Below, piece after piece: positions 17,195 through 26,528 of a stretch of 64,000 nt of DNA. The notes below the pieces were generated by a model. The model made no database searches. It was not told where the DNA came from and was given only the letters and a program-made list of their open reading frames with translations. A program made the translations under genes and the position numbers. Location of the stretch: the NCBI GenBank assembly GCA_020061355.1, contig JAGUYK010000006.1:62001-126000 (forward strand). Reading direction: 5' to 3'. The DNA comes from Ignavibacteriales bacterium. Lineage in GTDB: Bacteria; Bacteroidota; Ignavibacteria; Ignavibacteriales; Melioribacteraceae. How positions within the stretch are numbered: the stretch's first letter is position 1; each line of letters starts with the position of its first letter.

Positions 17195-17210
17195 GGTTTC
17201 ACATGAAACA
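17195..17210. promoter_or_regulatory. parS-like site 2
   Basis: GGTTTCACATGAAACA matches the parS consensus at 14 of 16 positions and ends two bases before the mnmE stop codon. It shares the core GTTTCACATGAAAC with site 1, 99 bases away. The repeated core at both ends of a 128-base gap argues against chance. Confidence 0.65.
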
Positions 17211-17212
17211 AC

Positions 17213-18580
17213 TCATTTTCCAATGCAAAATTTTGAAAATATATTATTTAATATATCATCTGAGGTAACTTTTCCAATAACCTCCCCTAGCGCATTTTCG
17301 GCATTTCTAAGGTCCACGGCTATGAATTCCCCGGTCAGCTTTTCTTCAATTGATTTTCTAGCTCCCTCAAGATATGTTTTAGCTTTTCTCAATGAATCAT
17401 AATGCCTAACGTTGGATACAATTGCCGATTTTTCAGAATAGTTTTGGGTGCCAATCGCCTTCTGTTTTAGTTTGTGAAAAAGAATATTGATTCCTTCTCC
17501 GGTCTTTGCAGATATCCCCGCATCGAAACTTTCACTTTCAACTTCTACAAGATCAATCTTATTAACTACGCTAAGAATTCTTTCAGCACTTGTAAGTCCA
17601 AGTAGTTCCGAAAAAAGATCTTCACTTAATCCAACAGTTGCATCATTAAGAAATAACACAATATCAGCATTTTGAACTGCTTCCCGACTCCTATTAACTC
17701 CTTCAATCTCTATTATATCCTTACCGGCCCTCATTCCGGCTGTATCAAACAGTCTAAACAAAATCCCGTCTATTGTTAATTCTTCGCGGATGATGTCTCT
17801 TGTTGTTCCAGGAATTTCACTTACAATTGCACGAGATTCTTTCAATAAATAATTTAATAATGATGACTTGCCGACATTTGGTTTTCCTACTAAAGCAACG
17901 TTTACGCCATCCTTTATAATCCGACCAAAAGAATAGCTTGCTAAAAGATCATCAATTTCTTTTTCAATTCTATTAACATTAGCTAGAATTTCTTTTATTG
18001 ACATGAACTCAATATCTTCTTCAGCAAAATCCAATTCTAGTTCGATCAAAGACGATGTATTTACAAGCAATTCCCGCAATTCATCCACTTTCTTCGACAA
18101 TAAGCCATCAAGCTGATTTCTAGCGCCACGCAATGAAGCCTCTGTATTCGAATTAATTATATCTGCTACGGCTTCAGCCTGGGTTAAGTCAATTCTTCCA
18201 TTCAGAAATGCTCTTTTAGTAAACTCACCCGCTTCCGCCAACCGAACTTCATTATCGACCAACAATGATATTATTTTTTGAACTATGAGCGGACTTCCAT
18301 GAGTACTTATCTCAATTGAGTCTTCACCTGTATAAGAATTCGGTAATCTGAAAACGGAAACGAGAACATCATCAATCAATTCATCGTTATCATCAATAAT
18401 ATTTCCATAATGAATTGTATGTGTTGATGCACTGGAGATCTGTTTCCTGCCTTTAAATATTTTATCTACCGCGGCGATGCTGTCTGGACCGCTGACACGA
18501 ATTATCGAAATCGCACCGATGCCGGGGGGAGTTGCCAATGCAACAATTGTATCTTCGTTCTGTGATAATAAATGTTTCAT
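17213..18580 (-). CDS. mnmE: tRNA modification GTPase MnmE
   Basis: A 455-residue GTPase (TrmE) that partners MnmG. An N-terminal tetrahydrofolate-binding domain begins DTIVALATPPGIGAISIIRV, the G domain has GKPNVGKSS near residue 231, and the protein ends in the required CIGK motif (FCIGK). I chose the internal ATG at 18580 (MKHLLSQ) because the 17 residues before it in the longer reading frame are outside the family alignment. First gene of the mnmE-mnmG-rsmG run and divergent from clpB. Confidence 0.95.
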   Translation of the reverse strand: MKHLLSQNEDTIVALATPPGIGAISIIRVSGPDSIAAVDKIFKGRKQISSASTHTIHYGNIIDDNDELIDDVLVSVFRLPNSYTGEDSIEISTHGSPLIVQKIISLLVDNEVRLAEAGEFTKRAFLNGRIDLTQAEAVADIINSNTEASLRGARNQLDGLLSKKVDELRELLVNTSSLIELELDFAEEDIEFMSIKEILANVNRIEKEIDDLLASYSFGRIIKDGVNVALVGKPNVGKSSLLNYLLKESRAIVSEIPGTTRDIIREELTIDGILFRLFDTAGMRAGKDIIEIEGVNRSREAVQNADIVLFLNDATVGLSEDLFSELLGLTSAERILSVVNKIDLVEVESESFDAGISAKTGEGINILFHKLKQKAIGTQNYSEKSAIVSNVRHYDSLRKAKTYLEGARKSIEEKLTGEFIAVDLRNAENALGEVIGKVTSDDILNNIFSKFCIGK

Positions 18581-18784
18581 ATATTCACTTAAGAGGAATG
18601 CAAAATTAGAATAATTGATAGGCACTAACAAGAAAGGAAATCTACAACGCTTTGATTTTATTTAATATTATTTATAGCAATTTCAACTATCATTATTAAA
18701 ATGTTTTATGTCTGTTGTGAAACTTTTAAGGAATCTCTTTTGTATGAGCGTTAAATTAGCAATGTAAAATTTTGGTGAATTAAC
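18581..18784. promoter_or_regulatory. Divergent promoter region mnmE / clpB
   Basis: A 204-base AT-rich gap between divergent genes must carry both promoters. I looked for a CIRCE operator (TTAGCACTC inverted repeat) for clpB and found none. Confidence 0.4.
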
Positions 18785-21406
18785 ATGGCATACAATTTCA
18801 ATAAGTTTACAGTAAAGGCACAGGAAACAATTCAGAATGCGATTGAGATTGCTCAGAATTACAACAATCAAATTGTTGAACCGGAACACTTACTTGCTGC
18901 GATTCTACAGGACGAATCCAATGTTGCCTATTCAATAATTCAAAAAGCCGGAAGCAACATAAATCAATTAAAAATAAAAATCGGCGAGCTTCTTGAAAAG
19001 CTGCCGAAAGTTACCGGCACAGGAATTGGTAATCAGCAACTATCAATTAACACCGCGAAAGTTTTTGATAATTCTGCGGATGAAGCAAAAAATCTTAAAG
19101 ACGAATATGTTTCCAACGAACATGTTCTGATAGCATTAAGCGAAGACAAAACAACTGCCGGGAAATTATTACACGATAATGGAATTACCAAGAATGTTAT
19201 ACTTGCCGCTCTAAAAGATATCCGTGGTAATCAACGTGTAACTTCACAAAACCCTGAAGATACATATCAAGCACTTAAAAAATACGGACGCGATCTAAAC
19301 GAACTTGCGAGATCAAATAAACTTGATCCCGTAATCGGCAGAGATGAAGAGATACGAAGAGTTCTGCAGGTCCTATCTAGAAGAACAAAAAATAATCCAG
19401 TTTTAATAGGAGAGCCGGGAGTGGGCAAAACCGCAATTGCCGAAGGCATTGCTCACCGAATTGTTGACGGAGATGTTCCCGAAACATTGAAGACAAAAAG
19501 AATAGTAGCGCTTGACCTGGGTGCACTTGTTGCGGGGACACAATTCCGAGGGCAGTTTGAAGAACGGCTTAAAGCGGTTATTAAAGAAGTCCAGCAATCC
19601 GAAGGAGAAATAATTTTATTTATCGATGAACTTCACTTGCTGGTCGGCGCCGGTAAAACAGACGGCGCTATGGATGCAGCAAACATATTAAAACCGACTC
19701 TTGCACGCGGGGAGCTTCATGCAATTGGTGCAACTACTCTTGATGAATATAGAAAGTATATTGAGAAAGATGCCGCTCTCGAAAGAAGATTTCAGCCGGT
19801 ACTAGTTAAAGAACCGAACGAAGAAGATTCAATTTCAATCTTGCGTGGATTGAAAGAACGATATGAAGTTCATCATGGCGTGCGAATTACCGATGGCGCT
19901 ATTGTTGCTGCCGTTCAGCTTTCTAACCGCTATATCACTGACCGATTTCTGCCGGATAAAGCCATAGACCTTATAGACGAATCAGCATCTAAATTAAGAA
20001 TCGAAATTGATTCGATGCCTGAAGAACTTGATGCCGTAGAGCGAAAAGTAAAACAATTGGAGATTGAGCGCGAAGCATTGAAAAGAGAGAAAGATTCCGA
20101 GTCCGCTTCACGTCTTGAAGATCTTCAAAAAGAATTAAGTGAACTTCAAGAAGAAAGAAGCCGACTAAAAAGTCATTGGCAATTGGAAAAAGAAAAGATT
20201 CAATCAATACGCTTGATGAAAAGCAATATTGAAAAAGCCAAAACGGATGCAGACCGTTACGAGCGCGAGGGAAATCTTGGCAAAGTTGCAGAACTCCGTT
20301 ACGGTATAATTAATGAACTCGAACGGAAAATGAAAAAAGAAACAGAAGATTTGGCAGTTATACAAAAAAGCAGCAAGATGCTAAAAGAAGAAGTTGATGC
20401 CGAAGATGTTGCTGAAGTAGTAGCTAAATGGACCGGGATCCCGGTTACTAGAATGCTCGAAAGCGAAAGAAGCAAACTATTACGATTGGAAGAGGAACTC
20501 CATAAGAGAGTTATCGGTCAGGATGATGCCGTTGCCGCCGTAGCAAATTCTATTAGGAGATCGCGAGCAGGACTACAGGATTCAAATCGTCCGATCGGTT
20601 CATTCATTTTCATAGGTTCAACCGGTGTGGGTAAGACCGAACTTGCCCGAACACTTGCAGAATTTTTATTCGATGACGATCATGCAATGATTAGAATTGA
20701 TATGAGTGAATACATGGAGAAGTTTTCCGTATCGCGCCTTATCGGAGCGCCTCCGGGCTATGTTGGTTATGATGAAGGAGGACAATTAACAGAAGCGGTT
20801 CGAAGAAGACCATACTCTGTTGTACTGCTTGATGAAATTGAAAAAGCTCACCCCGATGTTTTTAATGTATTGCTTCAGGTCCTGGATGATGGGCGACTCA
20901 CGGATAACCAGGGGAGAACTGTTGATTTCAAAAATACAATTATAATAATGACTTCAAACCTCGGCTCTCATCTTATTCAAGAAAAACTTTCTGTGATAAA
21001 CGAGAATAATTTTGAAAATGTAATGGGAGATCTTCGGGTTGCTCTCACAGAACTTCTACGCAAGACTATTCGTCCGGAATTCCTGAACCGAATAGATGAA
21101 ATTGTTCTCTTCAAGCCATTGCTAAGAAATGAAATCGAAAGAATTATTGATCTGCAATTACAAAGAGTTGGGAAGATGCTGGCAGACAAAGGCTTCAAAC
21201 TTGAGATTGAAGAGGGTGTAAAAGACTTTCTGCTTCAGCACGGTTATGATGTAACTTTCGGCGCACGTCCTCTTAAACGTACGATTCAAAAATATTTGAT
21301 CAATCCGCTCTCTGCCGAACTTTTAATGAACAAATATGAAAACGGGGATACAATTATAGTCCGTTACCCGGGCGCCGGAAATCTGGTGTTTGGGAAGTAT
21401 AATTAA
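18785..21406 (+). CDS. clpB: ATP-dependent disaggregase ClpB
   Basis: An 873-residue Hsp100 chaperone that extracts proteins from aggregates with DnaK. The Clp N domain is at 1-145; AAA1 has Walker A GEPGVGKT (about 209-216) and the [11 protein letters not shown] Walker B; a long charged middle coiled coil spans about 405-540; AAA2 has GSTGVGKTE (about 611-619) and [13 protein letters not shown]; the D2 small domain ends the protein. The middle domain separates ClpB from ClpA and ClpC. The length fits the family. Confidence 0.96.
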   Translation: MAYNFNKFTVKAQETIQNAIEIAQNYNNQIVEPEHLLAAILQDESNVAYSIIQKAGSNINQLKIKIGELLEKLPKVTGTGIGNQQLSINTAKVFDNSADEAKNLKDEYVSNEHVLIALSEDKTTAGKLLHDNGITKNVILAALKDIRGNQRVTSQNPEDTYQALKKYGRDLNELARSNKLDPVIGRDEEIRRVLQVLSRRTKNNPVLIGEPGVGKTAIAEGIAHRIVDGDVPETLKTKRIVALDLGALVAGTQFRGQFEERLKAVIKEVQQSEGEIILFIDELHLLVGAGKTDGAMDAANILKPTLARGELHAIGATTLDEYRKYIEKDAALERRFQPVLVKEPNEEDSISILRGLKERYEVHHGVRITDGAIVAAVQLSNRYITDRFLPDKAIDLIDESASKLRIEIDSMPEELDAVERKVKQLEIEREALKREKDSESASRLEDLQKELSELQEERSRLKSHWQLEKEKIQSIRLMKSNIEKAKTDADRYEREGNLGKVAELRYGIINELERKMKKETEDLAVIQKSSKMLKEEVDAEDVAEVVAKWTGIPVTRMLESERSKLLRLEEELHKRVIGQDDAVAAVANSIRRSRAGLQDSNRPIGSFIFIGSTGVGKTELARTLAEFLFDDDHAMIRIDMSEYMEKFSVSRLIGAPPGYVGYDEGGQLTEAVRRRPYSVVLLDEIEKAHPDVFNVLLQVLDDGRLTDNQGRTVDFKNTIIIMTSNLGSHLIQEKLSVINENNFENVMGDLRVALTELLRKTIRPEFLNRIDEIVLFKPLLRNEIERIIDLQLQRVGKMLADKGFKLEIEEGVKDFLLQHGYDVTFGARPLKRTIQKYLINPLSAELLMNKYENGDTIIVRYPGAGNLVFGKYN

Positions 21407-21532
21407 CGCAAACAGGTGATAGAGCAATATATTCCAGTAGATACAAGGCTTAAGATAGATCTACAGATTTTTTATTTCCAAATTCGATATTTTAGCAAGT
21501 AGAAATTTTTAATCCTAGTAAGGAGAACAAAT

Positions 21533-22036
21533 ATGCACGAGAAAAGTCAGGTTCTATTGAACAAGGCGGTCGCAGATGAGTTACACGCGGTTCATCAGTA
21601 TATGTATTTCCATTTCCATTGTGATGATCAGGGATATGATCTGCTTGCAAACTTATTCAAGAAAACAGCAATTGAAGAAATGATTCACATCGAAAAACTC
21701 TCCGACAGAATTTTATTTTTGAAAGGAGATGTTGAAATGGCTCCCGCTTTTCCTGTTGAGAAAATTCGCGATGTTAAAGGAATGTTGAAGAAAGCCGCTC
21801 AGATGGAACACGAGAGCGCGAAAGAATATAATCTCTGGGCAAATGAATGTTCAGCAAATGCAGATTCGGTTTCTAAACAATTATTCGAGAGTTTAGTAGC
21901 CGAAGAGGAACGGCACTTTGATCAGTACGATACAGAAACAGATAATCTTGAAAAGTTTGGCGACCGCTACCTTGCTTTACAGTCCATCGAAAGAAGTAAA
22001 ACTCGAGGCACTGCTGCTGGTGGCGCAGCGGAATAA
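21533..22036 (+). CDS. bfr: Bacterioferritin
   Basis: A 167-residue four-helix iron storage protein. The ferroxidase ligands are visible: Glu16, Glu49 and His52 (IEEMIH), then Glu in QMEHESAKEY and the EEERH pair in the last helix. Met50 in EEMIH corresponds to the haem-ligand Met52 of E. coli Bfr, so haem binding is possible. A strong ribosome binding site (aaggaga) precedes the ATG. Stands alone, followed by a hairpin terminator. Confidence 0.9.
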   Translation: MHEKSQVLLNKAVADELHAVHQYMYFHFHCDDQGYDLLANLFKKTAIEEMIHIEKLSDRILFLKGDVEMAPAFPVEKIRDVKGMLKKAAQMEHESAKEYNLWANECSANADSVSKQLFESLVAEEERHFDQYDTETDNLEKFGDRYLALQSIERSKTRGTAAGGAAE

Positions 22037-22061
22037 CCAGTATATTATTAGATTTTACGAT

Positions 22062-22088
22062 TCGGGCTTCATTACTTTGAAGCCCCGA
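22062..22088 (+). terminator. Hairpin terminator after bfr
   Basis: The stem gggcttca/tgaagccc (22064-22071 and 22078-22085), extended by tcg/cga across one bulged c, has a 6-base loop. The following tract is AT-rich rather than a pure T run. Confidence 0.6.
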
Positions 22089-22231
22089 TCATTATATAAG
22101 AAAAAATATCTCCGACAATTTTTGCCCCACTATCTTAGCCAAAGCTCTCTAAGTTAACAATCAGAAATAATTGTTCTCCAAATTCTCGATATTTAAGCAT
22201 ATCTTTAAATAACAATTTATTAGGAATAGTA

Positions 22232-24031
22232 ATGATATCGTTTGAAGAAATGGGAATTAGCCCAAAAGTTGTTAATGCGGTAAAGGAACTTGGTTTTGAA
22301 AATCCGATGCCAATCCAGAAAAAGGTTATTCCCCACTTAATGCAGTCAGACTATAAAGATCTTGTAGCGCTTGCTCAAACCGGTACAGGTAAAACCGCTG
22401 CGTATGGATTGCCGATTATTGAAAAAACCGATCCGTCTATAAACAAAATACAGTTTTTAATTCTGAGCCCTACTCGTGAACTCTGTCTTCAGATCTCTGA
22501 TGATCTTGCAAGCTTTGCCAAATATATGCCTGAAATAAAAATTGCTGCCGTCTTCGGAGGTGCAAGCATCGACAGACAAATTCAAAAAATTCAGAAGGGT
22601 GTCCATATTGTTTCAGCAACACCGGGTAGACTTGTTGACCTGATAAACAGAAGAATTGTAAATCTAAATTCATTAAAAACAGTAATATTGGATGAAGCCG
22701 ATGAAATGCTGAGTATGGGATTCCGCGACGATCTTGAAACCATTCTTCAGACAACGCCCAAACAGAAAAACACACTGCTTTTCTCTGCAACTATGCCTAA
22801 TGAGGTTGCATCCATTACAAAAAAATATATGATTGACCCTGTAGAGCTTTCTGTGGGAAAACGGAATGCCGGCGCTGAAAACGTTGAACACCTCTGTTAC
22901 ATTATTAATGCAAGGGAAAGATATCAGGCATTAAAAAGAATAGTTGATTTTAATCCGGATATCTACGGAATAGTCTTCTGCCGAACCAGAAAAGAGACAC
23001 AGGAAGTTGCCGATCAATTAATGAAGGACAGCTACAATGCAGACTCTCTGCACGGGGATCTATCGCAAGGGCAGCGCGACATTGTTATGAATAAATTTCG
23101 AATAAAACACCTTCAGCTTCTTATAGCAACCGATGTTGCTGCGCGCGGACTTGATGTTGAAAATCTAACACACATCATCAATTATAATCTACCGGAAGAG
23201 CTGGATATTTATACACATAGAAGCGGCAGAACCGGGCGTGCCGGTAAAAAGGGAATTTCAATTGCAATTGCCGGACAGAGAGAAAAAAGTAAAATTCATC
23301 AAATCGAGAAACAACTAAACAAAAAGTTCTCTTTTGTTGATGTTCCATCCGGAAAGGAAATTTGCGAGAAGCAGCTTTTTCATTTAATCGACCGTGTTGA
23401 AAAAGTTGAGGTTGAATATTCCCAGATCGATCCTCTTCTACCAGATATCTTTAGAAAACTTGAATGGCTCGATAGAGAAGAGCTTATCAAAAAATTTGTT
23501 TCAGTAGAGTTCAACAGATTTCTGGATTATTATAAGAATGCTGCTGACCTTAATGCCCCGCAAGAATACAAAAAAACCGGAAAGGGGAAAGGCGATTCTT
23601 CTGCATTCACGCGCTTCTTTATAAACCTTGGCAGAACCGACGAGCTTAGACCTAATTCGCTGATGGGATTAATTAACGAGTTTACCGGAATAAGTGATAT
23701 TGAAATAGGGAAGATAGAGTTATTAAAAAACTTTTCGTTTTTTGAAGTTGACTCCGATTTTTCACAAGCGGTTTTAAACGCATTCAAAGATAAAAGCTAT
23801 AAGAAAAGAAAAATTGTTCTTGAACTCGCTGCCTCCAAAGGAAAAGAGAAAAGTTTTGAAAGAGGGGAAAGAAAAAGAGAAGATCGCCCGAGATGGAAGG
23901 ATAAAGACAAGAGAACTGAAAAATTCAGCGGTAAACGTGAAGACCGGAAATGGGGCAGAAAGAAAGACGACCGCAAGAAAAAAGAAAAGGATTGGGAACG
24001 CGGAAAAGAAAAAAAGAAACAATTCCGTTAA
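22232..24031 (+). CDS. DEAD-box ATP-dependent RNA helicase
   Basis: A 599-residue RNA helicase. The Q motif (FENPMPIQ), Walker A AQTGTGKT, PTREL, DEADEMLSMGF, SAT and the C-terminal HRSGRTGRAG motif are all present. A DbpA-like RNA-binding domain follows around 470-550. The final 50 residues are a very basic Lys/Arg/Asp tail, typical of CsdA/DeaD-type helicases in ribosome assembly or cold response. The exact orthologue (DeaD versus RhlE-like) cannot be settled by eye. Confidence 0.92.
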   Translation: MISFEEMGISPKVVNAVKELGFENPMPIQKKVIPHLMQSDYKDLVALAQTGTGKTAAYGLPIIEKTDPSINKIQFLILSPTRELCLQISDDLASFAKYMPEIKIAAVFGGASIDRQIQKIQKGVHIVSATPGRLVDLINRRIVNLNSLKTVILDEADEMLSMGFRDDLETILQTTPKQKNTLLFSATMPNEVASITKKYMIDPVELSVGKRNAGAENVEHLCYIINARERYQALKRIVDFNPDIYGIVFCRTRKETQEVADQLMKDSYNADSLHGDLSQGQRDIVMNKFRIKHLQLLIATDVAARGLDVENLTHIINYNLPEELDIYTHRSGRTGRAGKKGISIAIAGQREKSKIHQIEKQLNKKFSFVDVPSGKEICEKQLFHLIDRVEKVEVEYSQIDPLLPDIFRKLEWLDREELIKKFVSVEFNRFLDYYKNAADLNAPQEYKKTGKGKGDSSAFTRFFINLGRTDELRPNSLMGLINEFTGISDIEIGKIELLKNFSFFEVDSDFSQAVLNAFKDKSYKKRKIVLELAASKGKEKSFERGERKREDRPRWKDKDKRTEKFSGKREDRKWGRKKDDRKKKEKDWERGKEKKKQFR

Positions 24032-24247
24032 GATCATTAACAATTACCTTTAATTCCAATAATAATTGAACGTTTCTTCTTTTGCTTCAAAAAGTGTGGG
24101 GATATAATATTGGACCGATATTAAATAATTTCCCTGTTGACTTTTTTTCTATTAACACAATTCTTATTTTGACTTTCGCAAATTCCAACTCTTATAATTT
24201 TAGTTTCATTAAAAAAGAAGTTTGTAAGAAAAAGAATTACGGAGTTT

Positions 24248-26425
24248 ATGCTTAATAAAAAATTTTACCGCTCCATTATACTATTACATTACTTTACATT
24301 GATAACGAGTATTATCACGGCTCAATCCAGAGAACCGCTAAAACCGATTTTTACTAATAATCCTCCTGTTATTGATGGTAAGCTAGAAGATGAAATCTGG
24401 AAAACGGCACCAACTGTTTCCGAATTCAAAACCTTTACACCAGATTTCGGAAATGACCTTTCCGAAAAAACAATTGTTTACATGGCTTACGACAAAGAGA
24501 ATCTTTACTTCGCATACAAATGTTTTGATAGCGAGCCGGATAAAATCCGTGCAACAGTTACATCACGTGACAACATTAGAGCGGAAGATTGGATCTGTAT
24601 TAACCTCGATTCTTTTAACGATCAGCAAAGTCTTTATGCACTTTATGTTAATCCGTTTGGAATTCAGGAGGACAGCCGGTTTACAGGAAATACAGAAGAC
24701 GCTGGAATTGACCTTGTATGGTATAGTGCAGGAAGAATTGATCCCGATGGATATTCAATTGAAATACAATTGCCGTTAAAAAGTTTGCGCTATTCAAATA
24801 CAAATCCCGTTGAAATGTCCGTCTTCTTTGAGCGGAAGATAAGCCGCAGGGCAGAACAGGGAAGTTTCCCGGCAATGGATCCGGCACAAGGGAATGCTTT
24901 CTTAACTCAGATGCAGCCGATGTTTTATTATGATATCGAACACTACGCTCTTTTGGAAGTGTTGCCGGCAATTACCTACGGTGAAAAATTTTCGGATACT
25001 GGAGGAAAGCTTACAACCGAAAAAGTTACACGCGATCTAAGCTTAACGTTAAAATACGGAATCACTTCGGATTTAATTTTGGACGGCACCTACAATCCCG
25101 ATTTTAGTCAGGTTGAAGCTGATGCCGGGCAAATAGATATTAACTTACGATACGCTTTATTCTTTCAAGAAAAACGTCCATTCTTTTTAGAAGGAAGGGA
25201 AAATTTCGGTATCGCTGCCACGACAATTAATGAAGTTGATCCGATACGTTATATTGTGCATACGAGAAATATCTTAAATCCTATCGGCGGAATTAAACTT
25301 GCAGGTAAAATTGGCGAAAGCAATACAATCGCCGCTATATATACGATTGACGAAATATCAGACCCGGCGCCCGGTACAGAAAAGAACACTCACTTTCCGA
25401 TAATTCGATACAAAAAAAGCTTAAGCGAAGACAGTTACGTGGGAATTATTGCTGCTGCCGAAGAGCAGAAAGAAAACTATAATAGAGTTGGCGGAATTGA
25501 TGGACAGATCAGATTAACCAAAGCAAGTCAGTTTGAGTTCAACGGCATTCTCTCCCAATCCAAACTCCTGAATTCATCCGATGTAAACTTTGGTAATACA
25601 TTGGGACTTAAGTACAGTTATAGTGCACGCGACCTGGACATGGATTATTCAATCAAAAATGTTTCGGAAGATTTCAGAGCAGACATGGGATACATAACAC
25701 GAACCGGCATAACTTCGATTGCCGGCTTTGCAAAACCAAAATTTTACCCGGAAGTAGAATCGATACAGAGAATCGACGCCGAATTCTTTACTGCTCAAAT
25801 CAGGGACAATATATATAATAAGTGGGAGACCAATAATTCTATTGGCGCAACTATGTTTTTCCTAGGAAGTCTTAACTTAAGACTTAAATACACCTACTCA
25901 AATGAAATATATCTTAACGAAAAATTTAGAACAGGTGGTTTCATTGCATCCTTTGGTGGATTGGTTTCAAATGTTCTGAACTTTTCCCTCGGATATAGAA
26001 AATTGAATTCTATATTTTATTCTAATCTGCCTTTCGAAGGCAAAAGCAATATGTTTCAGGCAATTGTAATAATTCAACCATCGGGTAAAATTTCAACACG
26101 CATCGATTTTATCTTCAGTGATTTTACACGCAAATCGGATAATTCTCTGATTTACGAATACCCGATTTTACGATTTCGGTTAACTTATCAAATGAACAAA
26201 CACTTATTCTTCAGGGGAATAGCTGAATATAACAAATACAGAAAACAACTCATCACCGATTTACTTGCGTCGTTTACTTACATACCGGGTACGGTACTTC
26301 ACTTCGGGTATGGCTCTCTTTACGAAAAAACAGAATGGGTAAACAATGCTTATATGCCTTCGGATAGTTTTAAGGAAATGAGAAGGGGGTTCTTCTTTAA
26401 AGCTTCTTACTTGTGGCGGCTTTAA
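24248..26425 (+). CDS. CBM9-DUF5916 outer-membrane protein, copy 1
   Basis: A 725-residue protein: signal peptide (cleaved near ITAQS), a CBM9-like N-terminal domain starting PPVIDGKLEDEIW (about 40-220), then a DUF5916 beta-barrel-like region with FSQVEADAGQIDINLRY and FFQEKRPFFLEGRENF, which are family hallmarks. The end is rich in alternating aromatic strands, as in outer-membrane barrels. Function is not established; a ligand-binding or uptake role at the surface is inferred. It is followed by a paralogue on the same strand. Confidence 0.85.
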   Translation: MLNKKFYRSIILLHYFTLITSIITAQSREPLKPIFTNNPPVIDGKLEDEIWKTAPTVSEFKTFTPDFGNDLSEKTIVYMAYDKENLYFAYKCFDSEPDKIRATVTSRDNIRAEDWICINLDSFNDQQSLYALYVNPFGIQEDSRFTGNTEDAGIDLVWYSAGRIDPDGYSIEIQLPLKSLRYSNTNPVEMSVFFERKISRRAEQGSFPAMDPAQGNAFLTQMQPMFYYDIEHYALLEVLPAITYGEKFSDTGGKLTTEKVTRDLSLTLKYGITSDLILDGTYNPDFSQVEADAGQIDINLRYALFFQEKRPFFLEGRENFGIAATTINEVDPIRYIVHTRNILNPIGGIKLAGKIGESNTIAAIYTIDEISDPAPGTEKNTHFPIIRYKKSLSEDSYVGIIAAAEEQKENYNRVGGIDGQIRLTKASQFEFNGILSQSKLLNSSDVNFGNTLGLKYSYSARDLDMDYSIKNVSEDFRADMGYITRTGITSIAGFAKPKFYPEVESIQRIDAEFFTAQIRDNIYNKWETNNSIGATMFFLGSLNLRLKYTYSNEIYLNEKFRTGGFIASFGGLVSNVLNFSLGYRKLNSIFYSNLPFEGKSNMFQAIVIIQPSGKISTRIDFIFSDFTRKSDNSLIYEYPILRFRLTYQMNKHLFFRGIAEYNKYRKQLITDLLASFTYIPGTVLHFGYGSLYEKTEWVNNAYMPSDSFKEMRRGFFFKASYLWRL

Positions 26426-26528
26426 TTAAGAAACGCCTATAATATTCGAATCAACTCTGCCGGGATTTCTTTAATAACAACAAATACTTTCATATTTTTC
26501 CCACCAATATTTTCCATTTCGGCATATT

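Noticed and set aside
18581-18784. CIRCE or other heat-shock operator before clpB
   Set aside because: No TTAGCACTC-type inverted repeat is present in the gap, so I cannot support a HrcA site.
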